Of a stretch of DNA of 56,011 nt, positions 34,211 through 43,064 are shown one piece after another. Below the pieces are notes generated by a model. The model was not told the origin of the DNA and searched no databases. It saw only the letters and a program-made list of their open reading frames with translations. The DNA is from Smithella sp. ME-1 (lineage in GTDB: Bacteria > Desulfobacterota > Syntrophia > Syntrophales > Smithellaceae). The stretch spans positions 1 through 56,011 of the forward strand of contig AWGX01000258.1 of assembly GCA_000495415.1 (NCBI GenBank), written 5' to 3'. The stretch's first letter is position 1. Each line of letters begins with the position of its first letter. The position numbers were made by a program, and so were the translations under genes.

Positions 34211-35101
34211 TCAAGATAATGAAGTCCAGCGACCATAAATCGCCATAGAGATGGCATTCTTGCCATTTTTCTCACTTAAAACAACCTCACCGACTGAGGT
34301 GGTACCTTTATGTTTTCGCATCATCTCTTCTAAACCGTAATAAAGGGTTAAAGATGATGCTTTGATGGCGTATGCCGTTATTAAAACGAAGATGGGTTTA
34401 TCGCTCAATATTTGCCGGCAACTATCCAACAAATCAGGCAGGATTTTGTAAAATTCCCAGACCTCACCTTTGGGGCCACGACCGAATTTCGGCGGATCGA
34501 GGATAATGCCATCATATTTGCTATTGCGGCGAATTTCCCGTTTGACAAACTTGAAAGCATCGTCCACCAACCAGCGAATGGATTGATCAGAAATCCCGGA
34601 GAGAGCCTGATTTTCCTGTCCCCATTGATTCACTTTGCGGGAAGCATCCAGATGGGAAACAAATGCGCCTGCTTTGGCTGCTGCCAGACTCGCTATACCT
34701 GTGTAGCCAAATAAATTCAGCACATTTAAGCGCACATTCGGAATGCTGGCTTGCTGTTGAATCCATTCCCACTGCACCGCTTGTTCGGGAAACACACCCA
34801 AATGACGGGAGGCGGATTTCTGAGCCCAGAAAGTCAGGTTTTTGTATTGCATCTTCCAACGTTCTTCCATCGGACGATGTTCAATCCAATGCCCGCCATT
34901 CTTCTCCGCAGTTGGAAGAAATTCGGCATGGAGTTGATTCCAAACTTTTTCGGGTTTGGAAGGCTTCCAGATCGCTTCTGGTTCGGGCCGCTTGATTAAA
35001 TAAGTGCCATAGCGTTCCAGTTTAGATCCATTCCCACTGTCGACCAATTCATAGTCTTTCCATGCAGGGGAGGTAAGTAAATTAATTAAGGGTAAATTCA
35101 T
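34211..35101 (-). CDS. Class I SAM-dependent methyltransferase (RlmI-like)
   Basis: The 296-residue protein has a Rossmann methyltransferase core: LNVLNLFGYTGIASLAAAKAGAFVSHLDAS (motif I and acidic loop), then the catalytic-type motif DPPKFGRGPKGEVWEF and a C-terminal beta hairpin. This pattern matches the COG1092 group that includes the 23S rRNA m5C methyltransferase RlmI, but the N-terminal PUA domain seems to be lacking. RNA methylation is likely; the site is unknown. It heads a minus-strand set with proC and the aldo/keto reductase. Confidence 0.8.
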   Translation of the reverse strand: MNLPLINLLTSPAWKDYELVDSGNGSKLERYGTYLIKRPEPEAIWKPSKPEKVWNQLHAEFLPTAEKNGGHWIEHRPMEERWKMQYKNLTFWAQKSASRHLGVFPEQAVQWEWIQQQASIPNVRLNVLNLFGYTGIASLAAAKAGAFVSHLDASRKVNQWGQENQALSGISDQSIRWLVDDAFKFVKREIRRNSKYDGIILDPPKFGRGPKGEVWEFYKILPDLLDSCRQILSDKPIFVLITAYAIKASSLTLYYGLEEMMRKHKGTTSVGEVVLSEKNGKNAISMAIYGRWTSLS

Positions 35102-35226
35102 TAGTTATATCCATTTTTTCTCATCACAATCATTCAGGGCGAACCAATCATGATTGAAATTTCCATTTTTTTCTAATTTTACAGGACTATCTTATTTTTT
35201 TGTTTGTCATTGTTAAACGCTGCTTA

Positions 35227-35255
35227 TCGACATCCGTTTCTACTGAAAGTATAAT
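35227..35255 (+). promoter_or_regulatory. Promoter of the malY/patB-type gene
   Basis: TCGACA (35227-35232) and TATAAT (35250-35255) are 17 bases apart, matching 11 of 12 consensus bases. The leader would be about 60 bases. Confidence 0.75.
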
Positions 35256-35322
35256 CGTAATATGTATCCAGGTATCGAAATTGAATAAGGATACAAAGTT
35301 ATTAATAAAAATATGAGGATCT

Positions 35323-36489
35323 ATGCTGTATAACTTTGATGAAATAATTCCCCGAAGAGAAACCGATAGTATTAAATGGAATCTTTATGGTAAGGAAATC
35401 CTGCCGTTTTGGGTGGCAGATATGGATTTCCGATCTCCACAACCGGTAATAGATGCATTGGAAGCAAGGGTCAAACATGGGGTGTTTGGGTATCCATCGG
35501 AAAACCTGGTTTTAAAAGAAACGATTAAAGAACGCCTGAGCAATTTGTATCAATGGAATATCTCACTGGAAGATATTGTTTTTTTGCCAGGTGTTGTGAA
35601 TGGTTTTAATCTGGTTATCCATGCACTTACACAACCTGATCAACAGGTGCTGATGCAACCACCTGTTTATCATCCATTTTTATCAGCCCCGCAAAATGCC
35701 GGAGCGCACAGGAAAGATGCTCCGCTGCAAATGGATTTACACCGTAGATATCAGATTGATTTTGACCAATTTGAAGGTGCTATTGATTCAAATACCAATA
35801 TGTTCTTACTATGCAATCCACATAATCCCGTTGGAAGGGTATTTACCGAAAATGAATTATTATCGATGGCAGATATTTGTTTGAAGAAAGATATATATAT
35901 TTGTTCGGATGAAATTCATTCTGATATTATTTTTCCCGACTATCAACATATACCGATCGCATCGCTCAACCCAGAAATTGCCCAAAAGACTATTACATTA
36001 ATGGCACCCAGTAAAACCTATAACATCGCTGGTCTGGGATTTTCCTTTGCCGTGGCACAAAATCCGGAATTACGAAAAAAGCTAAAGCAGGCTCGAGTTG
36101 GCATTGTCCCGGAAGTGAACTTATTAGGTTATACAGCCGCTTTGGCAGCTTATCAACATGGAGATGAATGGTTATCACAACTATTAGTTTATCTGGATGG
36201 TAACTATAAAGCATTGGTTGAATATATCCAGGAAAACATCCCGGACATAAAGATTACACCGGTTGAAGGCACTTATCTGGCATGGTTGGATTGCCGCGAT
36301 TTAGAATTAGAAATGACTCCTTATGAATTTTTCCTTCAGGATGCCGGAGTAGCTTTCAACGATGGAAAGATATTTGGACATGGTGGTGAGGGCTTTGTAC
36401 GCTTCAATTTTGGATGCCCACGCAGTATGATGATAGAAGGATTGGAGCGGATGAAACAGGCATTGGAGAACCTGAAACAAAAAGCGTAA
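35323..36489 (+). CDS. MalY/PatB-type PLP-dependent C-S lyase/aminotransferase
   Basis: The 388-residue fold-type I PLP enzyme has LPFWVADMDFRSPQPVIDAL, FGYPSENLVLKETI, the segment FLLCNPHNPVGRVFTENEL, CSDEIHSDIIFPDYQHIP, and the PLP-Lys motif MAPSKTYNIAGLGFSF. This pattern is that of MalY/PatB cystathionine beta-lyases, which cleave cystathionine to homocysteine, pyruvate and ammonia. A plain aminotransferase role is an alternative. A GAGGATCT site precedes the ATG and a strong promoter lies upstream. The ydcF-like gene begins two bases after its stop. Confidence 0.88.
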   Translation: MLYNFDEIIPRRETDSIKWNLYGKEILPFWVADMDFRSPQPVIDALEARVKHGVFGYPSENLVLKETIKERLSNLYQWNISLEDIVFLPGVVNGFNLVIHALTQPDQQVLMQPPVYHPFLSAPQNAGAHRKDAPLQMDLHRRYQIDFDQFEGAIDSNTNMFLLCNPHNPVGRVFTENELLSMADICLKKDIYICSDEIHSDIIFPDYQHIPIASLNPEIAQKTITLMAPSKTYNIAGLGFSFAVAQNPELRKKLKQARVGIVPEVNLLGYTAALAAYQHGDEWLSQLLVYLDGNYKALVEYIQENIPDIKITPVEGTYLAWLDCRDLELEMTPYEFFLQDAGVAFNDGKIFGHGGEGFVRFNFGCPRSMMIEGLERMKQALENLKQKA

Positions 36490-36491
36490 GC

Positions 36492-37127
36492 ATGAATAGC
36501 GCTGCATCAAACTCAACTCAGAAATCAAAATCATTACTGCAGGGATGTCTCATATTCTTACTGGTCATTCTGGTTGTTTTCATTCTCGTCTGGGTTGGTT
36601 TGATTAGCGCCGGTGCATATTTGATCGTGGGTGATCGAGTCAAACCGGTTGATGCCATTGTGGTCTTAAGTGGCGATGAGGGGGATCGTGTGGAAGAAGC
36701 CATCAAGTGGTATGAAAAAGGGTACGGGAAATATTTTGTCATCACAAAAACACACACGGAAGATATAGGAGAAGGACAGACTTATAGTGAAATGCTGATG
36801 CGCATTGCTATTGATGCTGGCGTACCGGCAGATTCCATGTTTGTCACAGCCGGAGAGTCATCTTCAACCAAAGAAGAAGCTATGGCTGTCAAAGTGCTGG
36901 CAAAACAACGCAACATTACATCGATTCTGGTGGTTACGGCACCGTATCATACGCGGCGCACACAGATGATCTTCAACCGTGAATTTAAGGATTCTGAAAT
37001 TATAGTTCTGGTACATCCGGTGGAAGAAAGCTGGTATAGACCTCTGACCTGGTATTTATCTCCACAGGGTTGGCGTCAAACTCTGGCAGAATATGCCAGT
37101 CTGATTTTGATCTGGTTTAATTCCTGA
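36492..37127 (+). CDS. YdcF/DUF218-family membrane protein
   Basis: The 211-residue protein has one N-terminal membrane segment (about 16-42, CLIFLLVILVVFILVWVGLISAG) followed by the DUF218 domain: DAIVVLSGDEGDRVEEAIKWYEKGYGKYFVIT, GESSSTKEEAMAV, VVTAPYHTRRTQMIF. The family includes E. coli ElyC/SanA-like proteins involved in envelope integrity, but the biochemical activity is unsettled. An upstream frame extension overlaps the previous gene; the ATG at 36492 is two bases past that stop, without a clear Shine-Dalgarno, suggesting coupled translation. Confidence 0.85.
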   Translation: MNSAASNSTQKSKSLLQGCLIFLLVILVVFILVWVGLISAGAYLIVGDRVKPVDAIVVLSGDEGDRVEEAIKWYEKGYGKYFVITKTHTEDIGEGQTYSEMLMRIAIDAGVPADSMFVTAGESSSTKEEAMAVKVLAKQRNITSILVVTAPYHTRRTQMIFNREFKDSEIIVLVHPVEESWYRPLTWYLSPQGWRQTLAEYASLILIWFNS

Positions 37128-37144
37128 ATAGGATGGGAGCTCAT

Positions 37145-38545
37145 ATGGTGAGGAAATTGGAACAATTAATACCTTCCATTGTTGTCATATTCTTGCCTTT
37201 TTTGATGGCTATATACCTGGATGTTACTCCTTATTCAAAAACAATCGAAACCCATTGGCAAAGTTTAGATTTAAACAAGAAAGTAACCCAAACAGAAAAA
37301 TGGATTGAAATCGCACATACGATTTTGAGACAACAACCCTGGCAAGCCAATTTATGGATCAGATTAGCAGAAAAACAATTCCAAAATGGAGATCTGGATG
37401 ATGCTATTCATTCATTCAAAGTAGCTGATTCAATCGCATCATTGTCGGTCGATCAAACAATTCTTCTAGGGCAGGTCTATTGGGATGCCAATCAATTGGA
37501 GAATGCTTATACCACCTGGCAAACGATTATAAACCAAAAAGATTTAAGAGCTGAAGATTTACGAGCATTGGTACAGATTCAACAATCAAAAAATGATTGG
37601 TTTGGTGCCTATCAGACATTATTGAAATGGAAGGAAATCGATCCTGAAAATAAAGATCTTGTTCTGCCTATGGCTTTATCACAAATTATTTTTGAACCGG
37701 AAGCAGCCGTAACAACCATAACCAACTCAAATAATCGCAAAATTCAATCTCTACTCCCTGAAATTGAAATAATCATAAAGGAAGAGAATCCTGTGTTTGA
37801 ATTGGTTTTATCCGGTAATCTATTGGCATCCATAGGTGAATGGGATTATGCGAGTGCTGCTTATGCCTATGCAACGCGTCTGGATCCTGAATACGCGGAA
37901 GGTTGGGCATTGTACGGGAATGCATTAATCAATTCTGGAAAAGATGGCATTTCTGCTCTGAATAAAGCATTAACCATTTCTCCTCAATCGATTATTGCCA
38001 GAGCTTATTTAGCATCTTATTGGCGATCACAGAGTGATTTTGAGCGAAGTCTGGAGATGTATCAAGATTTATCCAGTGAAGAGCCTGAACAGGCTATCTG
38101 GCAACAAGAATTGGGAAATACATACATCCAGGCAGGAAATGTGGATAAAGCCTTACAGGCATTTGTAAATACCACAAAAATCGAACCTGGAAACTCATAT
38201 TATTGGATTAATCTTGCACGATTTTGTGGAGAATACAAGGTTGAAATTCAAGAAATTGGTTTGCCAGCTGCAAGACAGGCTCTCCTGATCGATGAAAAAA
38301 ATTGGGAAGCTTTTGATACATTAGGATGGTTGTTCTTGTTATTGGAGGATTACACCTCAGCAGAACGTTTCTTGACATCCGCCTATAAAGAAGCCCCAGA
38401 ATCTGCATTGGTGAATTTGCATTTGGGACAACTCTTTTATTTCCAGAACAAAGCTCAACTTTCCTCTTATTTTTTGAAACGCTGCATCGAATTTGCTGAA
38501 AATGACGCATTAATTCAATTGGCAAATAAATTCCTGAGCCCATGA
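37145..38545 (+). CDS. TPR-repeat membrane-anchored protein
   Basis: The 466-residue protein has an N-terminal hydrophobic segment (about 7-27, LIPSIVVIFLPFLMAIYLDV) and then a long array of tetratricopeptide-like helices, for example ANLWIRLAEKQFQNGDLDDAIHSF, AEGWALYGNALINSGKDG and AIWQQELGNTYIQAGNVDKALQAF. Such repeats make a protein-binding scaffold, probably outside the membrane. No enzymatic domain is present. GGGAG lies five bases before the ATG at 37145; another ATG four codons upstream overlaps that site. It follows the ydcF-like gene by 17 bases. Confidence 0.85.
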   Translation: MVRKLEQLIPSIVVIFLPFLMAIYLDVTPYSKTIETHWQSLDLNKKVTQTEKWIEIAHTILRQQPWQANLWIRLAEKQFQNGDLDDAIHSFKVADSIASLSVDQTILLGQVYWDANQLENAYTTWQTIINQKDLRAEDLRALVQIQQSKNDWFGAYQTLLKWKEIDPENKDLVLPMALSQIIFEPEAAVTTITNSNNRKIQSLLPEIEIIIKEENPVFELVLSGNLLASIGEWDYASAAYAYATRLDPEYAEGWALYGNALINSGKDGISALNKALTISPQSIIARAYLASYWRSQSDFERSLEMYQDLSSEEPEQAIWQQELGNTYIQAGNVDKALQAFVNTTKIEPGNSYYWINLARFCGEYKVEIQEIGLPAARQALLIDEKNWEAFDTLGWLFLLLEDYTSAERFLTSAYKEAPESALVNLHLGQLFYFQNKAQLSSYFLKRCIEFAENDALIQLANKFLSP

Positions 38546-38565
38546 GCACATTCCCAAATCCATGT

Positions 38566-38571
38566 TAAAAT
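38566..38571 (+). promoter_or_regulatory. Extended -10 element for a possibly leaderless gene
   Basis: TGT followed by TAAAAT (TG dinucleotide at 38563-38564) is an extended -10 match. The expected start site, about seven bases later, falls on the A of the ATG at 38579, and no Shine-Dalgarno lies before this gene. Confidence 0.4.
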
Positions 38572-38578
38572 CTTTCCA

Positions 38579-39229
38579 ATGAAAAGAATGATTTTTTCTT
38601 TGCTACTGGTCATCTTGCTAAGCGCCTGTTCAGTTTTGGATGTTGTTTTTCCAAAGAAAACCGAGATTCCGCCATCGGGAACAGTATTATTCAGTGATAC
38701 TTTTTCATCTACCGAAAGTGGTTGGAATACCTGGAATCAGAATGGCTCTTACGTGATTTATCAGGCGGATGGTTTGCGTTTTTTTGTTGACAAACCGCAC
38801 CTGGATTTCTATTCAAAGCCTGGATTTACATTTACTGATGTTCGTATTGAAGTGGAAGCAATCAAAGTAGCTGGACCAGATGATAATTCCTTTGGGGTTA
38901 TTTGTCGGATGAAGGATGAAAAAAATTATTATGCTTTTGTGATCAGCAGTGATGGCTATGCCGGAATCGTTAAAGTGGAAGAAGGGGTATACCAGTTGAT
39001 CAACAGCGAATCGATGGAATTTGCCCCGTCCGTTCATCAAGGCGAAGCCATTAATTATCTGGTAGTAACCTGTCAGTATAATTTTTTGAAGTTGGACATT
39101 AATGGAGAAAATCAGTTTTCCATCCAGGATAACAGCTTTACGAATGGTGATGTAGGGTTGATCGCAGGCAGTTTCGAAGAACCTGGTGTGGATATTTTCT
39201 TTGATAATCTAACCGTTTTTCAACCATAA
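38579..39229 (+). CDS. Lipoprotein with LamG/laminarin-like beta-sandwich
   Basis: The 216-residue protein has a short lipoprotein signal with lipobox LSAC (Cys17). A beta-sandwich domain follows, starting VLFSDTFSSTESGWNTW and containing NSFGVICRMKDEKNYYAFVISSDGYAGIVK and ending GVDIFFDNLTVFQP. This is the layout of the concanavalin A-like/3-keto-disaccharide hydrolase fold found in many Chloroflexota lipoproteins. Carbohydrate binding is a reasonable guess; no catalytic residues were identified. Confidence 0.8.
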   Translation: MKRMIFSLLLVILLSACSVLDVVFPKKTEIPPSGTVLFSDTFSSTESGWNTWNQNGSYVIYQADGLRFFVDKPHLDFYSKPGFTFTDVRIEVEAIKVAGPDDNSFGVICRMKDEKNYYAFVISSDGYAGIVKVEEGVYQLINSESMEFAPSVHQGEAINYLVVTCQYNFLKLDINGENQFSIQDNSFTNGDVGLIAGSFEEPGVDIFFDNLTVFQP

Positions 39230-39237
39230 GGTTTTTT

Positions 39238-40515
39238 ATGAACGTTTATTTTGATACGATAGGTTGTCGTCTCAACCAGAGTGAAATTGAAATTATGGCT
39301 GCTCAATTCAGAAGGGCAGGACATATTGTCGTGGAAGATGCTGGTAAAGCAGATCTGGTGGTTGTCAACACCTGTGCAGTGACCAGTGCAGCTGCCTCCG
39401 ATTCGCGCCAAAAAATCCGCCAGGCAGCCCATAAAGGGGCAAGTCAAATTATTGCGACCGGGTGCTGGGCGACTCTGGAACCGCAAGCAGCGTTGAACTT
39501 GCCTGGGGTAGACAATGTGGTTTTAAATGAGAACAAAGACAATCTGGTATCCGATTTTTTGCATATTACACCCTTGATATTTGATCTGGAACCGCTGGCA
39601 CGAGAACCTTTGCCGGGAGATCACTTAAGAACGCGGGCTTTTCTGAAAGTGCAAGATGGTTGTGATAATTTCTGCACATTTTGCATCACCAAAGTAGCAA
39701 GGGGTAAAGGTGTAAGCCGACCTATGGCTGAAGTAATGGTGGATGTCAAGAATGCACTGGATGGCGGCGTGAAGGAAATCGTACTGACTGGTGTGCATTT
39801 AGGTTCGTGGGGGAAAGATATCGATCATACATTGCACCTGAGAGATTTGATTGAGAAGATTTTAAAGGAAACTAACGTTCAACGGTTACGATTATCCTCA
39901 CTGGAACCCTGGGATCTTGGGGAGTCTTTCTTCAGTCTGTGGGAGGATTCCAGATTATGTCCGCATTTGCATTTGCCATTACAATCCGGATCAGGCACCA
40001 TTTTGAAACGAATGGCGCGCAAAACAACCCCGGAAAAGTACATGCGCATTGTTCTGGATGCCAGAGCAGTGGTGCCGTACATGGCGATCACGACCGACAT
40101 GATCGTTGGCTTTCCGGGAGAAACTGAAGCACAATTCGAAGAATCGATGGAATTTGTTCGGCAAGTGAATTTTGCTGGGGGACACATTTTTCCGTTTTCC
40201 GCCCGACCGGGTACTGCCGCAGCGACTTATGAACATCAAATTCCCAAAGCGATTCGGAAACGACGTTCGGCTGTCATGCGGGCAGTTTTTGCAGAGATGA
40301 CCCATCAATACCAATCTGCCTACCTGGGAAAAACCGCCGAGGTTCTGTGGGAGAGTGGGGAGCAGATGCCAGATGGACGCTGGTTGATGAAAGGTCTGAC
40401 TGGAAATTATTTGCGCATAGTCATAGAGTCTCCATTCAATTTAGCCAACCAAATTACTACAACGAAATTAACAGCTTTTTCAGAGCATGGGCTAAATGGA
40501 GAAATCGCTCGTTAA
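39238..40515 (+). CDS. mtaB: tRNA t6A37 methylthiotransferase MtaB
   Basis: MtaB is a radical-SAM enzyme that adds a methylthio group to t6A37 in tRNA. The 425-residue protein has the N-terminal MTTase domain with three cluster Cys (Cys10, Cys46, Cys76), the radical-SAM motif CDNFCTFC (Cys142, Cys146, Cys149), HLHLPLQSGSGTILKRMARK, and DMIVGFPGETEAQFEES. A C-terminal stretch (KTAEVLWESG...GLTGNYLRIVIES) fits the TRAM domain. GCRLNQSE rather than GCQMN favours MtaB over MiaB or RimO. AAGG precedes the ATG. Confidence 0.94.
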   Translation: MNVYFDTIGCRLNQSEIEIMAAQFRRAGHIVVEDAGKADLVVVNTCAVTSAAASDSRQKIRQAAHKGASQIIATGCWATLEPQAALNLPGVDNVVLNENKDNLVSDFLHITPLIFDLEPLAREPLPGDHLRTRAFLKVQDGCDNFCTFCITKVARGKGVSRPMAEVMVDVKNALDGGVKEIVLTGVHLGSWGKDIDHTLHLRDLIEKILKETNVQRLRLSSLEPWDLGESFFSLWEDSRLCPHLHLPLQSGSGTILKRMARKTTPEKYMRIVLDARAVVPYMAITTDMIVGFPGETEAQFEESMEFVRQVNFAGGHIFPFSARPGTAAATYEHQIPKAIRKRRSAVMRAVFAEMTHQYQSAYLGKTAEVLWESGEQMPDGRWLMKGLTGNYLRIVIESPFNLANQITTTKLTAFSEHGLNGEIAR

Positions 40516-40524
40516 AGAAGGAAG

Positions 40525-40550
40525 GACCGCCATTGCTGACGGTCTTTTTT
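40525..40550 (+). terminator. Terminator after mtaB
   Basis: GACCG (40525-40529) pairs with CGGTC (40540-40544), followed by six T. It ends the plus-strand unit in the convergent gap with the NBR1-like lipoprotein gene. Confidence 0.75.
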
Positions 40551-40566
40551 GTAATTTATTGGATTC

Positions 40567-41514
40567 TTATTTTACGATGATGGTGATTGGCAGATTACAA
40601 ATGATATTGCTTCCCTGTACCAGAGCCCAATTAGTGGTGTAGGTACCAGCGGTGTGAGGGGCAAGCATATCCACTCTGATTTTTACTGAATCGCCGGATT
40701 TCACGGTTTCATTGAAGTCATATAGTGATTCATATTTGTGCAGTTCCGTTCCTCGAATGTACTTGTAATCCAGGGTACTTGCTTCCCAGGTTTTGCCGCT
40801 GATGTTCTTTACTGTCCAGACTGCGTCGAAGTCTTCACCTGGTTTCATCACGGATGATAAAGCTGGAGAGCTTGAAACCTGACAAATAGTGCTGGTGACC
40901 GGTGTTGTTACTGCGGGAATGGTTCCACTGGTCACATTTTTAAAGTAATTGTAAGCAAATATTCCTGAACTGCTGTCCAACCTGACAGTGATTCTCTCAA
41001 CATCTTTCACCTTTTCAGGTAGAAGAACTGTGAATTTAAATGTTCCTCCAGTACCCGAATGAATGGTTCCAACCTCTACATAATCCTTGAAGAAGGTATC
41101 AAACGGACCTACCCGGATTTTGAAGACCTGATTGGCTGGGAAAAGATCTGCCTGAACCGTAATAGCCGTATTCTTCTCGACACCGATTATTGTAATGATC
41201 GCTTTTGGTTGCTCTGTCGCAGTAAATGTTGGTGTAGCTGGAATGGATGTTGGCAATATTACAGCAGTTGCAGTCGGCAATGGGGTAGATGATGGCAACA
41301 GTTCTTGTGTGGGTTCAACGGTTGGTACGGGTGGTAAAGCAGTTGCCGTTGATTCTGTAACAGTTTCTGCTGCTAAAGTTTGAGATATTTCCGTCCGGAT
41401 CGCATCCATGGCTTTATCGACATCTTCCGGCGAGACAGTTGGTGAACTGCCTGGGCTGCAAGCAACTAATAATGCAATCAAAATAATACTTAATAATAGT
41501 TTCATGTTTCTCAT
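40567..41514 (-). CDS. Lipoprotein with NBR1-like Ig domain
   Basis: The 315-residue protein has a lipoprotein signal with lipobox LVAC, a Thr/Pro-rich linker (about 45-105) and a middle beta domain (ITIIGVEKNTAITVQADLFPANQVFKIRVGPFD). Its C-terminal domain is like the NBR1 central Ig domain (VMKPGEDFDAVWTVKNISGKTW, then KYESLYDFNETVKSGDSVKIRVDMLAPHTAGTYTTNWAL). This domain is frequent in surface proteins of Anaerolineae; its ligand is unknown. AAGGAG seven bases ahead fixes the ATG at 41514. Confidence 0.85.
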   Translation of the reverse strand: MRNMKLLLSIILIALLVACSPGSSPTVSPEDVDKAMDAIRTEISQTLAAETVTESTATALPPVPTVEPTQELLPSSTPLPTATAVILPTSIPATPTFTATEQPKAIITIIGVEKNTAITVQADLFPANQVFKIRVGPFDTFFKDYVEVGTIHSGTGGTFKFTVLLPEKVKDVERITVRLDSSSGIFAYNYFKNVTSGTIPAVTTPVTSTICQVSSSPALSSVMKPGEDFDAVWTVKNISGKTWEASTLDYKYIRGTELHKYESLYDFNETVKSGDSVKIRVDMLAPHTAGTYTTNWALVQGSNIICNLPITIIVK

Positions 41515-41586
41515 TTCAGACTCCTTAATATGAACCTTCATGCATGAGACGAAGAAATCTGTGAAAAAGTTCCCAAAGAAAAATAG

Positions 41587-41616
41587 AAAGACCAGATTTT
41601 TAGGCTGGTCTTTTTT
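41587..41616. terminator. Terminator between ldh and the NBR1-like lipoprotein gene
   Basis: GACCAG (41590-41595) and CTGGTC (41605-41610) form a stem with flanking A- and T-runs, so it can act in either direction. It separates ldh from the downstream lipoprotein gene on the minus strand. Confidence 0.65.
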
Positions 41617-41671
41617 ACAGTTGTTTTTGCTTCAACCTGAGTTGAAGCGAATTCTTGAAATGATAAACTAA

Positions 41672-42625
41672 TTAGAAATCCAGTTTTTGAATCGTATCTT
41701 TCAGAATATTGGCGGATTTTATCAGACCAGTTTTTTCTTCATCATTCAATTTAAGTTTCAGCACCCTCTCAATTCCCCCACGATCAATAACCGTTGGTAA
41801 TGAGAAACAGACATCCTGAAGATCATAATAATCATCGATCAGACTGGAAACCGAAAGGACTGTGCTTTGATCACGCAGAACGGCTTCAATGATTCTTTCC
41901 AGACCGGTTCCGATCGCGTAATAGGTTGCTCCTTTGCGCTCGATAATATGATAAGCGGCATCCCGTGTTTGAGTGAAAATCTGGGTGAGATCATCATCAC
42001 TGCAAGCCATCTGATTGGTTTTGCAATAATCCGTCAAACTCATCCCGGCTATGTTAGCCAGAGACCAAACAGCTACTTCGCTATCTCCATGTTCACCAAT
42101 GATAAAAGCATGAACACTGCGGGGATCCACATCAAATCGTGTGGATAACAGATAACGGAAACGGGCTGTATCGAGGATAGTGCCTGATCCGAAAACCCGT
42201 TGCGCTGGTAACCCGGATACTTTGATGGAAACATAAGTTAAAACATCCACCGGATTTGTGGCAATCAGTATTAATCCATTGGGATTGTATTTCACGATTT
42301 CAGGAATGATTTGTTTAAAAATATCGGTGTTTCTTTGTGCAAGATCTAACCTTGTTTCGCCTGGTCGTTGAGCCGTTCCTGCTGTCACGACTGTGATTGC
42401 TGCACCCTGGCTATCTTTATAATCACCTGCATAAATCCTGGTGGGTCGAACGAGTGGAACAGCATGCATCAGATCCATTGCTTCACCTTCAGCTTTATGG
42501 ACATTTCGGTCTATCAGCACAATTTCCGTTGCCAGCCCTGAAAGCGTGAGGGCATATGCGAGTGTAGAGCCAACATTGCCAATACCAACAATTGCAACCT
42601 TATTTGTTATATGTGGAGTAAACAT
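41672..42625 (-). CDS. ldh: L-lactate dehydrogenase
   Basis: This NAD-dependent enzyme interconverts pyruvate and L-lactate, pointing to fermentation. The 317-residue protein has the Rossmann motif VAIVGIGNVGSTLAYAL, the substrate loop TAGTAQRPGETRLDL with Gln at the specificity position (Arg would indicate malate dehydrogenase), LIATNPVDVLTYVS, GSGTILDTARFRYLL with the substrate-binding Arg, and the catalytic His in FIIGEHGDSEVAVWS. GGAGATG precedes the ATG. It stands between rpmH (divergent) and the NBR1-like lipoprotein. Confidence 0.96.
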   Translation of the reverse strand: MFTPHITNKVAIVGIGNVGSTLAYALTLSGLATEIVLIDRNVHKAEGEAMDLMHAVPLVRPTRIYAGDYKDSQGAAITVVTAGTAQRPGETRLDLAQRNTDIFKQIIPEIVKYNPNGLILIATNPVDVLTYVSIKVSGLPAQRVFGSGTILDTARFRYLLSTRFDVDPRSVHAFIIGEHGDSEVAVWSLANIAGMSLTDYCKTNQMACSDDDLTQIFTQTRDAAYHIIERKGATYYAIGTGLERIIEAVLRDQSTVLSVSSLIDDYYDLQDVCFSLPTVIDRGGIERVLKLKLNDEEKTGLIKSANILKDTIQKLDF

Positions 42626-42754
42626 TTCTACATCTCCAAATTTCTAAATTTCTGGTAAAATTTATTTTTGATATCCAGTAATTATATCGCAAGCTTACTT
42701 CCAGGTTTGCTGAACAATTGCGCTGGAAAAAGGATGAAAAAAAGCTGATCAGGT

Positions 42755-42783
42755 TTGACCACAATACTCCGTTGCGGTATAAT
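42755..42783 (+). promoter_or_regulatory. Promoter P1 of the rpmH operon
   Basis: TTGACC (42755-42760) and TATAAT (42778-42783) are spaced by 17 bases, a very strong sigma-70-type promoter that suits a ribosomal-protein operon. Confidence 0.85.
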
Positions 42784-42789
42784 AATCGC

Positions 42790-42816
42790 TTGTCGGTTTT
42801 TTAGTTTTGATATAAT
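42790..42816 (+). promoter_or_regulatory. Possible promoter P2 of the rpmH operon
   Basis: TTGTCG (42790-42795) and TATAAT (42811-42816) are spaced by 15 bases, less than ideal. It starts seven bases after P1, so tandem promoters are possible; the leader from P2 would be only about 15-20 bases. Confidence 0.45.
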
Positions 42817-42838
42817 TCAACTTTGAAAGGAATAATCT

Positions 42839-43006
42839 ATGCCCAAACGGACATACCAACCGAAGAAAAAACATCGTATTCGAGTGCATGGTTTTCGTGC
42901 ACGAATGGCAACCAAAGGTGGACGTGATGTATTGAAACGCCGTCGTCTTCGTGGACGTAGTAGTCTTGCAGTAACGCTACCCCATGTTAAAAGAATTAGC
43001 TGGTAA
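42839..43006 (+). CDS. rpmH: 50S ribosomal protein L34
   Basis: Translation from the ATG at 42839 gives a 55-residue, highly basic protein: [20 protein letters not shown], then [20 protein letters not shown] and a short non-standard tail ([15 protein letters not shown]). L34 is normally 44-47 residues ending KGRKxL, so the tail is about ten residues longer. GAAAGGAAT precedes the start. It is immediately followed by rnpA, as in nearly all bacteria. Confidence 0.97.
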   Translation: MPKRTYQPKKKHRIRVHGFRARMATKGGRDVLKRRRLRGRSSLAVTLPHVKRISW

Positions 43007-43064
43007 AGTTTATTCTTTGTTCGGATCAAACCTGTCATCAGATGATTTGCGGACAGGTAAATGA

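Noticed and set aside
42626..42840. Possible replication origin next to rpmH
   Set aside because: No TTATCCACA-type cluster, no AT-rich unwinding element clearly separate from the promoters, and no dnaA nearby.
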